Of a stretch of DNA of 64,000 nt, positions 37,201-47,100 are shown one piece after another. Source of the DNA: Cyclobacterium jeungdonense (lineage in GTDB: Bacteria > Bacteroidota > Bacteroidia > Cytophagales > Cyclobacteriaceae); the NCBI RefSeq assembly GCF_010994275.1, contig NZ_WMCD01000011.1, positions 124,001-188,000 on the forward strand, read 5' to 3'. Every line of letters starts with the position of its first letter. Position 1 is the stretch's first letter. Position numbers and translations under genes: made by a program. The notes beneath the pieces were generated by a model that worked only from the letters and a program-made list of their open reading frames with translations, searched no databases and was not told the DNA's origin.

Positions 37201-37804
37201 GATCAATGGTAAGGTATTCCACTGCGGGTTGGTCCAGGGCCGCCAGGTCATAGATAAAAAAGGGGGAGCCGCTGGAAAGGGTGATGCTGACAATGTTTTC
37301 GGCATCCGGAGTAAAACGGATCGTGGCGTTATTTTGTGTGGTTGTGTAAAGCAGCGAGGTAAAGGTGCCGGAGGCGTCAAAAAGTTTCATTTCAACATCT
37401 TCCTGAAGACCACCCAAACGCAAGCCCAATAAGAGGATTTTTTTTGGATCGGAGAAAACCAGTTCTGCCGTTGCCATACCATCGATAAGGCCGACTTGAG
37501 GGGTATAAGTGCCTAGTTTCCCATCGGTGGCATTGGCCAATACGGCGCCCGAGGGGCTGATCAGGGCTTGCCCCAACAGAATGTTTTGTTCCGGATTGCT
37601 GAAATAAAGGTTTGGAAAGGGATTGGCCGATACCCAGGAGGTACTGAGATTGCCGTCAATGGCTTGTAGTGCCGGGGCATTGGCTGCCGCTGTGCTTGCG
37701 GTGATGGTACCGCCCACTTTAAAAAGCGGATTTTCTGTGGAAAAGGCAAAAGCAGGGCTTTCGCAGCGCAGTAAAATGCAAAGGAGGAGTAATCTAAAAG
37801 GCAT
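34211..37804 (-). CDS. Secreted clan GH-A glycoside hydrolase with two discoidin-like modules and a T9SS tail
   Basis: About 1197 residues from the preferred start at 37804 (MPFRLLLLCILL, a signal peptide); the frame extends 12 codons further to 37840. Two tandem modules of about 260 residues follow, each with an IDGN/DND-x-STAWVS entry, a Leu-rich strand set, and a closing ARY-x-R-I/L-x-x-x-L-x-x-ENYKK segment, resembling F5/8-type carbohydrate-binding domains. A (beta/alpha)8 catalytic domain begins near residue 597 (counted from 37840) with LSFGELFGLNTVW. It has IGNEPWDY near 730 (acid/base Glu) and VHVTEWGWDA near 847 (nucleophile Glu), the clan GH-A pair. The last 80 residues form a Por-type sorting domain (LNPNPSTGMAAIEV to LYIIKLENSG). 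It is secreted by type IX; the substrate is unknown. Confidence 0.82.
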   Translation of the reverse strand: MPFRLLLLCILLRCESPAFAFSTENPLFKVGGTITASTAAANAPALQAIDGNLSTSWVSANPFPNLYFSNPEQNILLGQALISPSGAVLANATDGKLGTYTPQVGLIDGMATAELVFSDPKKILLLGLRLGGLQEDVEMKLFDASGTFTSLLYTTTQNNATIRFTPDAENIVSITLSSGSPFFIYDLAALDQPAVEYLTIDLEQDRWIKQIHSKHWAGWGNATATSLLVGTHLDSLVQVGSLNPADLSVVITEFPQAIKARYVRIAHTLVPENYKKVSVFELEIFGENAPNPPSSVTWDPHAGLYPALSSEATVVVSSTAAGEQNHASRVLDNDYSTAWVSDNPLPDRYVSNPLQNVLLNLSGEASGGIPIEKATDGLLGNSTASIPIPEGENLAWYRLSVPSLPIHRLGLRISNNFSEPISIRLTTANGERKDLSYPVGTSGHQRFTVELDQVTEVYLSSPSAFSIQEMAAYSQPLTEHLTMDLGETKQVSWIRSRQWNGAGTAISATLLLGNHPDSLVGVKDLDPSILDLQFIQLPEPVQARYLRLEIQLADENYKKAAIQEITVYDEFGNYGPPPAPKPQDLSFGELFGLNTVWAWGTKKVPNLQGPDEGAQKFIRAASQARNYHNIHWDTPEPDIIPSYDPDNPQVHLKWTQWIQEYSDWKNKGFTVDATYTFDRFRESDWDSPYESAQALGQAFAATFGPGNLDLIRSAEIGNEPWDYSNETYQLILEGMAKGMKEADPALTVLPAALQASNPEAGNSGVTKNYIGYKLSEAAAPYLDGINLHLYSYIRNERGIRIAVHPEHPASEMRALFAGLRFRDHNMPGKEVHVTEWGWDASSENETASNSEAVSSISQAVYAVRGLLWLSRMGVDRAHWYFYANVDLESRDSQRNYDRSGLTESLNFNFKEKRSFIAAEALQNRMASLRFQEVLKEDEKAYIYLLRNEAGEDSHLIAWRPVTGDDSVAVTLPFPYEFAAEAAWYLSGLDPQGEVATVRYENGHIILPLSSKPLLIKLGKSSHSTMRMRQDASLLSEEIDGKVKLILTTGSPLVGAECIALTHPLNLGNEVLSWEKSDELTWYSFLDYLPPGSYQTSALLKGADGQLLTTNAVRFEVKSQVTLNPNPSTGMAAIEVKRPFPEPSQLTILSVDGQVIGTYVLPADETVLPLPVAHLKTGLYIIKLENSGFTDRIRFLKE

Positions 37805-37840
37805 AGGCTTGAAAGAGGAATAGGGAGAATGACCCTGCAA

Positions 37841-38454
37841 GTTAAATCAAATTCCCTGAAGTTAGTATTGGTTTTTTTGGGTGGATGGAAAAACGGTTGC
37901 CGGGTGGCAATTGCCCTATCCTCCAATACGCTGGTAGGACTTGGATTAGAATTCAGCCAGGATACGACCTATGGCGTAGCGAGTGATGGTCAAGCTACAA
38001 AGTTGGCCTTTATCAATCCTTCCCTCACCTTTTTACCTACTTGTTTTAACTCAAAGGGCGAAGAGAAAAATTGACGAGCGACACATGGAGGGGTGATTAC
38101 CAATCATGCGAGATTTTCCCGATTAAGGATTGGGACAGGCTATCCCGACCTTCGGTGCGGGACAGGTTATGACCATTGAAAAACAAAAAATAAACAGATG
38201 AAAGCAAAGCTGAAAATCGTGCTAACGTAAAATTATTTACCTACCGATAAATAAGACCTCAGGAAAAATAAAAACGACAAAAACAGAAAATACTTTGCGC
38301 ATGGGAGCTTCTCATGTGCAGTTCTATTGCATTCCGGCAGGTAGTGGTGGAAGGGTATTCTCCCCTTTCCTGAGTTGATTAGGTCTAAATAGAGAAAAGA
38401 CTTGCCGAATACGTATGTAATTCATATATTAATACGTATCAGTTATAATGCATC
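37841..38454. other. Intergenic region upstream of the VapBC remnant
   Basis: About 610 bases. A frame at 37829-38074 has no recognisable relative. A short GC-rich palindromic stretch near 38130-38165 (TATCCCGACCTTCGGTGCGG) resembles degraded REP-like sequence. No RNA gene seen. Confidence 0.4.
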
Positions 38455-38705
38455 ATGGATAAAAAATTAACATTGAAACTTGACAAATCCGTTATTGAGA
38501 GAGCGAAAGCATACGCTTCTCCTCATAATAGAAGTTAACCCAATTTGATTCCCTCAAAACACTCATTGACCAAGACAAAGCTCCCTCTGTAAATGATATG
38601 GAGATTTCTCCATTTGTAAAGAGCATCAGAACAGGTGTTAAATTTCCAGCGGATTATAACTACAAAGAGGCTTATAAAGACTATTTATCGGAGAAATATA
38701 AATGA
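38455..38705 (+). pseudogene. Frameshifted DUF6364-type antitoxin
   Basis: Starts ATG 38455: MDKKLTLKLDKSVIERAKAY, then ASPHNRS and a TAA. A one-base shift recovers the rest of the protein: LTQFDSLKTLIDQDKAPSVN, DMEISPFVKSIRTGVKFPAD, YNYKEAYKDYLSEKYK, ending at TGA 38703-38705. The first part is the ribbon-helix-helix-like DUF6364 antitoxin N-terminus and the second is its usual C-terminal part. The frameshift lies near 38535. The stop overlaps the toxin start (ATGA). As read it is non-functional. Confidence 0.75.
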
Positions 38706-38950
38706 ATGACAAACTATTTCTTGACACCACCGTGGAGGTCGATTTATTAGGTGAACGAAAACCCCATTATGAATCGGTTGCCAGAATTGCCACTCTTGCC
38801 GATGGAGGTAGCTTGCAATTGATCGTTTTTGCATTACCTTATGCGACGGTATATTACTTACTTTCAAGGTTTGAAGCTAAAGGTTTACAACGTTTGCGGG
38901 AAGTCACCCATAAATTGCGATTGCCTTTATTACCAACCACTATTCCATGA
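38702..38950 (+). pseudogene. Truncated VapC-type PIN toxin
   Basis: Begins MNDKLFLDTTVEVDLLGERK and LQLIVFALPYATVYYLLSRF, the N-terminal half of a PIN-domain ribonuclease toxin, with D8 as the first catalytic Asp. Functional PIN toxins are about 130-140 residues and carry further acidic residues (in ENxD and TxDxDF-type motifs) in the second half; here the frame ends after 82 residues with LRLPLLPTTIP, which does not fit the family. The break coincides with the start of the next gene, overlapping by four bases. With its antitoxin frameshifted, the whole module is dead. Confidence 0.75.
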
Positions 38951-39663
38951 ATACAGACCAGTTTACCAGCGACTTTTTACCAAAAGAAATCGTACTCAAA
39001 TTGTACCGAGACGTTCCTATTTGGGATTATCAACAGCAAATTGATCTGGTAAATAGCTATGCCGAGACTGTTAAAGAGACCATGGATCCGGATGTTTTTG
39101 ATATTAAACTTCATCATCAAATCGGATTTTGCTATTGGCAGGCAGACGCCCACCCTCAGGCGATCGTCCATTATAAAAAGGTCATCGAAAAATTAAAGCC
39201 TCACCATTACCCATTCCTTTATTTTAATGTGATTAGCCTACTGATCCGTTGTAACCGGCTAATTGCGGAGTTTAGCGAGTCCTTTTATTGGTGCGGAATC
39301 GCCTTTAAGTACCTTGAAGCGACTACATCCTCCTTTGATAAATTGAATATCCTAACGGAGTACGTGGATGTATTGGCGGATGCCAACGAATCCTTTAACA
39401 AGGAGTACGAACCTATCATCAAGTATGTGATTGCCGATTTGGGCTTTCCGGAAACGTTAACCGACCCCCTTGAGACGGTAAATGCCATGCGTACTACCAA
39501 TCATATCTGGAACCGCAAACTTTCTGATGTTGAACTATCCCAAGTGCATCTGGAAGATACGGATCAAATCATACGGGCCTTTGAAAATTTCAAGCAGCAC
39601 TGTCCGATTGAATGGTATCGAAATTACGCTGAGAACGCAATAAATATTAGAAAGCACAAATAA
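38947..39663 (+). CDS. Hypothetical helical protein, 238 aa
   Basis: I do not recognise this protein. It is soluble and mainly helical, with a stretch that resembles tetratricopeptide repeats (FDIKLHHQIGFCYWQADAHP then QAIVHYKKVIEKLKP, around residues 53-92). No signal peptide or membrane segment. Its ATG overlaps the stop of the truncated PIN toxin by four bases, but that is probably a product of the deletion that fused the two rather than an old operon. The ORF is long, with consistent coding character to the end, so it is likely a real gene. Confidence 0.6.
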   Translation: MNTDQFTSDFLPKEIVLKLYRDVPIWDYQQQIDLVNSYAETVKETMDPDVFDIKLHHQIGFCYWQADAHPQAIVHYKKVIEKLKPHHYPFLYFNVISLLIRCNRLIAEFSESFYWCGIAFKYLEATTSSFDKLNILTEYVDVLADANESFNKEYEPIIKYVIADLGFPETLTDPLETVNAMRTTNHIWNRKLSDVELSQVHLEDTDQIIRAFENFKQHCPIEWYRNYAENAINIRKHK

Positions 39664-39743
39664 TATCAGACACTGTTTAGTCCACCTTTAGTTGTAAATG
39701 AGGCGTGAATTTTGTTTTATGCCTCCATATTTAAAGAATTCTA

Positions 39744-41168
39744 ATGACAAACCGTATTATCCCGCCTGTTTTAGTTCTTTTTTGCCTAATTGCGCTCCAG
39801 TCCTGCAAGGGACAAGCGAGCCGTCCAAACATCATCTTAATCCTAACGGACCAGCAAAGTGAAAGCATGATGAGTAGTTCTGGCAATCCCTATCTCCATA
39901 CCCCGGCTATGGATTATATCGCCAACAACGGCATTCGTTTTACCCGTGCGTATGTCACCAATCCGGTATGTTCTCCCTCCCGGGTAAGTTTGATGACCGG
40001 GCGTTTTCCGGGGTATTTTAAAGATTCGAAGGGCAATCTTGTTCGGGATAATGCCAGCTCCATGGATATCCCGGCAACTTCTCGGGAAGCGTCAGGTGAA
40101 AATTTGGCCAGCTACCTGAAGAAAGCAGGCTATGATTTGGTGTATGGGGGCAAACAGCACTTGCCGGCATTCCTTGACCCGGATTTGGGGGGCTTTCACG
40201 TGCTCACAGAAGATGCCAGAGGGGAATTGGCAAGCAAGGCAGCCGACTACATCAGGGGCGATCACGAAAACCCTTATTTTATGACGGTATCCCTGATTAA
40301 CCCTCACGATATTTGCTTTATGGCCATACGCGATTTTGCGGATTCCCTGTACTTGCAGCAATTGCAACGGAATTTTAAAACGGAATTAACAAATCTGGAC
40401 AAGGCACTGGAGCTGCCGGAAGGCGTAAGTCGGGAGGAATTTTTTGAGAAGTACTGCCCACCCTTGCCTCCCAATTTCGAACCCCAGGAAGACGAGGCAA
40501 AAGCCATTGAGTTGTTTTTGAACCGCGATCCCCGCTCCTTTCGCAGCGGAGCCCGTGAAGAATACACGGAAGAGCAGTGGCGCATGCACCGCTGGGCCTA
40601 TGCTCGGTTGACCGAAATGGTGGATGTCCACGTTCAGGAAATTTTGGACGCGCTAATTGAAAGTGGCAAGGAAGAAGAAACGCTGGTAATTTTCACCAGT
40701 GAGCACGGAGATAATGACGGCTCCCATAGACTGGAACACAAAAATGTACTGTACGAGGAGTCGGTTAAGGTTCCGTTTACTGCTATGTGGAAAAGACAAA
40801 TACCCGCCGGACAGGTAAATGATCGGCAACTGGTGTCGGTGGGTCTGGACGTATTGCCCACTTTAGCCGACTATGCCGGCATCGCTGCCGTAACGGATCC
40901 GCGTGGCAGCAGTTTGCGTCCGCTTTTCGAGGGGGAAAAAGTGGATTGGCGGGAAAGCCTGGGCATAGAGGGGGAAATTAGCAGGGCGGTGATCCTGGAA
41001 GACGGGCTGAAATACATCCGCTATGACGCCGCCGGGTTTGAGGAGCGCCTGATGGACCTGAAGGAGGATCCCTATGAGACCACCCATTTTACCTACGATT
41101 CAGCCTACCGGGACCGATTACAAAAAATTCGGAGGGAGTTTGAGGATAATTGGTTTCCGGATTTGTAG
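39744..41168 (+). CDS. Sulfatase lipoprotein (formylglycine type)
   Basis: A 474-residue sulfatase that would remove sulfate esters from a glycan. The signal peptide ends in a lipobox (LIALQSC, Cys 21). Metal-binding D36 and Q37 are in ILILTDQQSE. The maturation motif CSPSR at 76-80 carries the Cys that becomes formylglycine in family S1, within VCSPSRVSLMTGR. TSEHGDNDGSH near residue 316 supplies further active-site residues. Length and motifs are complete, so it is probably active after conversion by an anaerobic or FGE-type maturase encoded elsewhere. It stands before a decayed sulfatase and a TauE/SafE exporter, consistent with sulfated-glycan use. Confidence 0.92.
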   Translation: MTNRIIPPVLVLFCLIALQSCKGQASRPNIILILTDQQSESMMSSSGNPYLHTPAMDYIANNGIRFTRAYVTNPVCSPSRVSLMTGRFPGYFKDSKGNLVRDNASSMDIPATSREASGENLASYLKKAGYDLVYGGKQHLPAFLDPDLGGFHVLTEDARGELASKAADYIRGDHENPYFMTVSLINPHDICFMAIRDFADSLYLQQLQRNFKTELTNLDKALELPEGVSREEFFEKYCPPLPPNFEPQEDEAKAIELFLNRDPRSFRSGAREEYTEEQWRMHRWAYARLTEMVDVHVQEILDALIESGKEEETLVIFTSEHGDNDGSHRLEHKNVLYEESVKVPFTAMWKRQIPAGQVNDRQLVSVGLDVLPTLADYAGIAAVTDPRGSSLRPLFEGEKVDWRESLGIEGEISRAVILEDGLKYIRYDAAGFEERLMDLKEDPYETTHFTYDSAYRDRLQKIRREFEDNWFPDL

Positions 41169-41253
41169 TTTCGTTTTCCGGAATAAGAAGATCCAACCAT
41201 GCAGGTATCCGGGTAAGAATATACGTAGTATTTAGATATTAATTGAATCAATC

Positions 41254-42145
41254 ATGAAAATCAACCTTTTCTATCTTTGGTTTTACCACTGTTTGTGAAC
41301 CCTTTGCAAAAAACAGCGGCCCACCAAATGCCAAACATCCTCATCATCATGGCGGATGACATGGGGTATTCGGGCCTGGGAAGTCTTGGCGGCGAAATAG
41401 CCACGCCCAACCTGGACTGCATGGATCAGGGAATCGGACAAATCATTCGCGTATTAGAAGAAACCGGACAATTAGACAACACGTTGATATTCTAACTACA
41501 GGATAATGGAGGTTGCCACGAAGTACTTACAGATGGTTGGCCGAGATCCCTGCATTTTCCGGCCTTCCAGCGCGACGGATCTCGCTTGCTCAGGGGAAAT
41601 GATGTTAGCGTCCTACCAGGACCGGAAAGCACCTATATGAGTTACTCGGCCGAATGGGCAAATGTCAGCAATACCCCTTTCCGGCTTTATAAACACTATA
41701 TCCATGAAGGCGGCATTTCCACTCCACTGATTGCCTTTTGGCCCGATGGCATTCAGCAACCATCCAGGTCCGTGGATCAAATAGGGCACATTATCGACAT
41801 CACGCCCCCCTGTGTGGAAGTGGTAGGGGCAGCGTATCCGAACGAATACAAGGGAGAAAAAATCAAACCCATGGAAGGACAGAGTCTGGTTCCTGTTTTT
41901 CACAACGAAAGCTTTTCCCATAAGCCGATAGGATGGGAGCACGAAGGGAGCCGGGGATTCCGCGAGGGCAAGTGGAAGTTGGTGGCAACCGTCCGGGGGC
42001 GGAATGGGAATTATACGATATAGAAGCTGACCGTACCGAACAGCATAACCTGTCGGCGGATTACCCGCAACTAACCCAATCCATGATTGAAAAGTACGAG
42101 CGGTGGGCCAATCGGGTAGGGGTAGTTGACTGGGGAAATCGATAG
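41254..42145 (+). pseudogene. Sulfatase pseudogene with large internal deletion
   Basis: Fragments of an arylsulfatase lie in order but in different frames. MKINLFYL starts at 41254; a shift near 41275 leads into MPNILIIMADDMGYSGLGSL with both metal-binding Asp residues. After TPNLDCMDQGIGQII about 300 residues are missing, including the C-x-P-S-R maturation site. Then EETGQLDNTLIF, a TAA at 41493, LQDNGGCHEV, then a long run with NTPFRLYKHYIHEGGIST, and a frameshift near 42000 before ELYDIEADRTEQHNLSADY. It carries at least two frameshifts, one stop and one deletion and cannot be active. Confidence 0.88.
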
Positions 42146-42572
42146 CTTGCCCGGGCCTGCCTTCAGGGATCGCGAAGAGTTGGGCTTAGCAGCGGCTCTT
42201 GACGGCTTCTCCACCTACTCCCAAAATGTGGTTGCCAGGCTGTTTTATGCTGGTGATACATCGGGTTTCAGGGGTATGTAATTGGCTGACATTTTGCAGG
42301 AAGAACCGCTCCAAAGCTATTCCCATTATTGCCATAGAATTAAAAAAACGCAATATGTTCCCGAATTTCTTCGTGCCCGCCCGCTGACAAAGATTTTATG
42401 GCGGTTGTATCCCTGCATTTTTTCCGCAAAACCAGTGGTGTTAAAATACGACACATTTTGGTTAAAATACTGGATAATTAAGACAGGTCGTCTTAATACT
42501 TTTATCAATAAATAAGTTCGATTATAAAATGGTATTAATTGGGAATCCGGTTACCTTCCAAAGGGATAGGTT
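42146..42572. other. Intergenic region with a SusC-leader-like element
   Basis: About 430 bases without a gene. Positions 42436-42507 match the sequence just upstream of the second susC gene; see the repeat entry. Nothing else recognised. Confidence 0.45.
42436..42507 (+). repeat. Shared leader element, copy A (upstream of TauE/SafE gene)
   Basis: AGTGGT, then a 10-base variable stretch, then the exact match ACACATTTTGGTTAAAATA, then TTGGAT against CTGGAT, then TCTTAATA-TTTA. The counterpart is at 56750-56818. It lies 66 bases upstream of the TauE/SafE start codon. Confidence 0.6.
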
Positions 42573-43460
42573 ATGAGTATCATTCTAAAAGTAATTCTGG
42601 GCCTCATGACGGGCTCGTTTGGGTTTTATTATATTTCTGATGTTCTTAGAAATAGGAAAATGTTTTCTGGTAAACCCTGGTCGGGACTTTTAGTAACCGG
42701 ATTCATCACTAACTTTTTCGACACCCTGGGGATTGGAAGTTTTGCACAGCAGACCGCCATTTTTAAGTTTTTTAAACTTGTCGATGACCGCCTGATTCCC
42801 GGAACAATGAATGTGGGAAATACCATTCCTACTGTAACGCAGGCATTTATATTTATGACAGTAGTTCAGGTAGACCCAATAACTCTGGTCAGCATGTCAA
42901 CAGCCGCACCAATCGGTGCATTGCTGGGTGCCGGTATTGTCTCAAAGATGTCGCGGCGCAGGATTTAGATAGGGTTAGGATTTGGCCTCCTGGCGGTGGG
43001 CCTGATTATGATTGCTGGTTTTTTAAATCTGATGCCTGTTGGAGGCGAAGCGATAGGACTAAGGGGTTGGAAACTCGCAGTTATTGTTGGTATGAGTTTT
43101 ATATTTGGCGCCTTGCAAACGGTGGGAGTCGGATTTTATGCACCCTGTATGGCGATGGTCTATGCGCTTGGTATGCATCCGCTCACCGCCTTTCCAATAA
43201 TGATGACCGCAACGGGCATGTTAATGGCAGCAGGCGGGGCACGGTTTGTCAAAAAAGGGGCCTATGACAGGAAAATTGCGATTTCGCTAACGATCGCTGG
43301 AGTTGTTGGCGTATTTCTGGCGGCTTATGTTGTCAAATCTTTACCATTGTTGGTTCTCAAATGGGTGGTCTTATGTATTATTCTTTATACATCAGGATGG
43401 ATGTTTCTTTCTGCCTCCCGAAAAGAACCTGATAAGTATGAAAAGAAAGCCTACCTCTAA
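42573..43460 (+). pseudogene. TauE/SafE-family exporter interrupted by a single amber codon
   Basis: Continuous translation in one frame gives about 296 residues, the normal size for a TauE/SafE (DUF81) permease, except for TAG at 42966-42968. The first part reads MSIILKVILGLMTGSFGFYY with TGFITNFFDTLGIGSFAQQT, the family's signature region; after the stop the frame continues IGLGFGLLAVGLIMIAGFLN and SFIFGALQTVGVGFYAPCMA, and ends in a C-terminal membrane helix. About eight membrane segments are visible overall. The family exports sulfite, sulfoacetate or related anions. Its position among sulfatases fits disposal of sulfur oxyanions. As read it is inactive, unless the TAG is a sequencing error or read through. 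Confidence 0.85.
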
Positions 43461-44127
43461 AAGAACTCTTTAGGTTCAAATTCAGGAACAATTGAGTATT
43501 ATTTTTAAATATGATCATAGCTAAAGTTTTGAAAAATTCTCTTTTATTCTTTGAGGCACTAAATTTCAATTTAACCACCGGTATTTCAAAAGTGAATTAG
43601 GAAAAAGTTTCTGCAAGAAGGTTCTGTTTGTTTTCCCAGTAGCACACAACATTTAAATCTGAATGATTAGCAAGGCTTAATTGATTAAGATTTGAAATTG
43701 TGGGATACTCATTATTTAGTTGAAAGATAGGAAAAGCATCATCTTGAAAACCTATAATAGATGTCCCACCATCAGTGTCGCAGGATATGTTAAATACACC
43801 CTGGATAATTCCCATTACTCCAAAAATTCATTTTACTGTTTTATTTAATTAATTATCCCAAAAGATCCTGTAGGTTCCTGGGGCTTGGAATTCGGGGATT
43901 GGGGAGCTTCAAATTTATTTTCTTGCCATTAGAAGGCAATCGTCGTAATCTACTTATCGAAATGATCTAAATTTAATATATAATCATCCCACATGGAAAT
44001 GAGAATGCAAAAGTTGCAACTAAAGATATTCTTGGCTGAGAAGTCGAAAAATTAGTAGAAGAAAACAAAAAAATCAGGAAGAGTTGTATATATTAACATA
44101 TTGATGTGTCTGATAAGAGCTTAGGTT
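43461..44127. other. Intergenic region before the ndvB-type gene
   Basis: About 670 bases. A possible small minus-strand gene is listed separately at 43597-43815. The 300 bases before 44128 are AT-rich and show no recognised feature. Confidence 0.4.
43597..43815 (-). CDS. Possible small hypothetical protein, 72 aa
   Basis: Frame reading MGIIQGVFNISCDTDGGTSI, then FQDDAFPIFQLNNEYPTISN, ending YWENKQNLLAETFS. Composition is protein-like, but there is no recognised family, no ribosome binding site and no neighbour on the same strand. It could be a real small gene or a gene fragment. Confidence 0.3.
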   Translation of the reverse strand: MGIIQGVFNISCDTDGGTSIIGFQDDAFPIFQLNNEYPTISNLNQLSLANHSDLNVVCYWENKQNLLAETFS

Positions 44128-47100
44128 ATGTTTACGGCGAAAAAACCAACAGTTTCATTTAACATTAGATTTTTGAAAGAGAGCGCCATAAATTTGGCCA
44201 AAGCCCATAGGGTTTCACCTACCTCCAATGATCCGAAACCTATTAGACCAATCCTTGATGATTCAAAACAGATACTTACAGAAACCTATCGAACGCTCTC
44301 TAAAAGCGTAAAATCTGGAAGAGAAATTTCATCAGCATCAAAATGGCTGATGGATAATTTTTATATTATTCAGGAACAGACGGTTCAAATTGCTGCTGAT
44401 TTTCCAAATGCTTATCAAAAATCCATTCCCATTTTGGCAGTAGGTGAATATGAGGGGTTTCCAAGGGTATATGAAATAATACGCAACCTGCTTACCCACA
44501 CAGACAATGTTTTGGACAATGAAGTCCTGGTAGAATATATTCAGGGATACCAAGAAGAGGAGACACTCAAATTAGGTGAGCTTTGGGCCATTCCCATTAT
44601 GATACGCCTGTGTCTCATACAAATACTCGCAGAAAAAGCTTCCCGGATTTTAGATCAAAAACAGATTTCAAATGAAGTTGATGATTTTATTAAAGAAATT
44701 GAAAAGGAAAACCTGCAGGAACCCGGGGCATTATCACATGCTATATCCCATTGGGTTAAAGATCATTCAGAAAAATTGGGACTATCATATCTTTTAGAGT
44801 TATTTAATCAACTTAATGCTGCAGGCCTGCTTCAAGAGGAACAAAAACGATGGTTCAATTACCGTGTAAACCAATATGAAATAAATCTTGAAGATGCTAT
44901 ACGCTTAGAGGCACAAAAACAGTCAAGACTTCAGTTAAATATTCAGAATGCGGTGGTCTCCTTGCGGGAAATAACTGAAACTGACTGGTCAGATTTTGTG
45001 GAGGAATGTTCTGTTATAGACCGTATCCTGATGCAGGATCCTGCTGGACAGTATTCAAAGATGGACTTTCAAACAAGAGACATATACCGAAAAGCCATAG
45101 AAAAATTGAGCAAAGGTTCAAGTCTTTCAGAGACCGAGGTTTCAAACTGCGTTTTGCATTTGGCAAAAGAACAGGCAAAAAAAAAACCTGAAGTTAATGA
45201 GGATTTGTTATATGACAGCAATCGTATTAAGCAGCACATTGGCTATTTTCTAATTGGGGATGGATACGATCAAATTACCAAGAAAGTTGGATATTCAACT
45301 CCTCTGAGAGAAAAATTTATCAGGCTCTTTGAAAAACATTTCTTTTTATATCTGGTATTACTTTTTTGTTTTACAATTTTATTTATTTGGGTTTTGCTAA
45401 TGGCAACCGGGGCATTGAGCTCTTCAGTAACAGTCCTGACAATTGTTATTCTTGTTGCTTTTTTCCCGGCTCTAGAACTTTCAATAATAATTATAAACAG
45501 GTTTTTTTCGTTTTTCCTGCCGCCTCGCGTACTTCCAAAAATGGATTACAAAGAGAACATTCCCACCACTTCAAGGACTCTGGTGGTTGTCCCAACAATG
45601 GTAACCTCCCGGGAGGATGTTTTGCGCCAAATTGAAAATTTAGAAATCCATTCTTTAGCAAATCCTGATTCCACACTTCAATTTGCTTTGCTTTCAGATT
45701 TTAAAGATGCAAATGAAAAGGTGCTGGAAGGTGATGATGAAATTCTAAAAACAGCTGAAAACGCGATTGAAGATTTAAATAACAGGTATTCATCACAGTA
45801 CGGAAACAGGTTTTTTATGCTCCACCGTGAACGCCTCTGGAACAAATCAGAAAATGTTTGGATGGGGTGGGAAAGAAAAAGAGGGAAATTAGAAGAGTTA
45901 AACGCATTAATTTGTGATCCTGTTGCAAAAACATCTTATACCTTCACTGCGGGGAACTTTTTACAATCATTAAGCTTAAATCCGGTGCAATTTGTAATCA
46001 CCCTTGACGCTGATACAAAATTGCCGCCTGATACAGCAGAAAGACTGATCAGTACAATTGCTCATCCACTTAACAGAGCGTGGTATGATCGTGATAAGGA
46101 AAGAATCACCAAAGGCTATTCAATTATCCAACCGCGTATTTCCTTCACTCCGGAATCTGCAAGGAAAACGTGGTTCTCCAAAATATTTTCTGGAAATGTT
46201 GGGATAGATCCCTATTCTGCAGCTGTTTCAGATATTTACCAGGATCTTTCAGGAGAAGCTATTTTTACCGGCAAGGGAATTTATGACGTCAGGGCTTTTC
46301 ATCATGTTTTATGTAACAGGTTCCCTGAAAACAGGATTCTTTCCCATGACCTCCTCGAGAGTACCTATTTGAGGACAGGGCTTGCCACCGATATAGAATT
46401 GTTTGACGATTACCCGAGCACTTATATCAATTATTCTAGAAGGATTCATCGATGGACAAGAGGGGATTGGCAAATTGCTGCGTGGCTTTTTTCGAGAGTT
46501 CCCGGACAAAATGGGAAAACCCGAAACCCAATAAACCTTTTATCAAAATGGAAAATATTTGATAATATTCGTCGATCGCTGAATTTCTTATTCCTGACAA
46601 TTTTCTTCGTTGCAGGATTGTTCTTGTTGCCCGGATTATGGTGGGTTTGGATTGGGGCGGCCTTTGGGATTTTAGCGTTTCGCATTTATGAAAATCTGTC
46701 GAGCGATCTTTTAAACCGGCCAGCAAGGGTAAGGTGGAAACTTTATATGGAGAAAGTAATCGATAACCTGAAAATAAATACAGTTCAGACTATATCCACG
46801 GTTATTATTTTTCCCCATCAGGCATTTAATCAACTGAATGCTCTTGTAAGATCTTTATATCGGGTATTTATATCAAAAAAATGGTTGCTTGAATGGGCAA
46901 CAGCTTCTCATACAGAAGGAGTAAGCCCAAATTCATTGAGTTCCTATTTTCGCATAATGGTATTTCCCGTTTTATTAGGTGTTTCCATATTTATAACTGC
47001 TATTTTAACTTCACCGCCCTATCTATGGGTTGTCATCCCGTTTTCCCTGTTATGGACAGGATCACCTTTTTATGTTTGGTATATCAGCCAGCCTATAAAA

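Noticed and set aside
37829..38074. Plus-strand 81-codon frame upstream of the VapBC remnant
   Set aside because: It begins inside the antisense of the glycosidase signal region and shows no recognisable protein.
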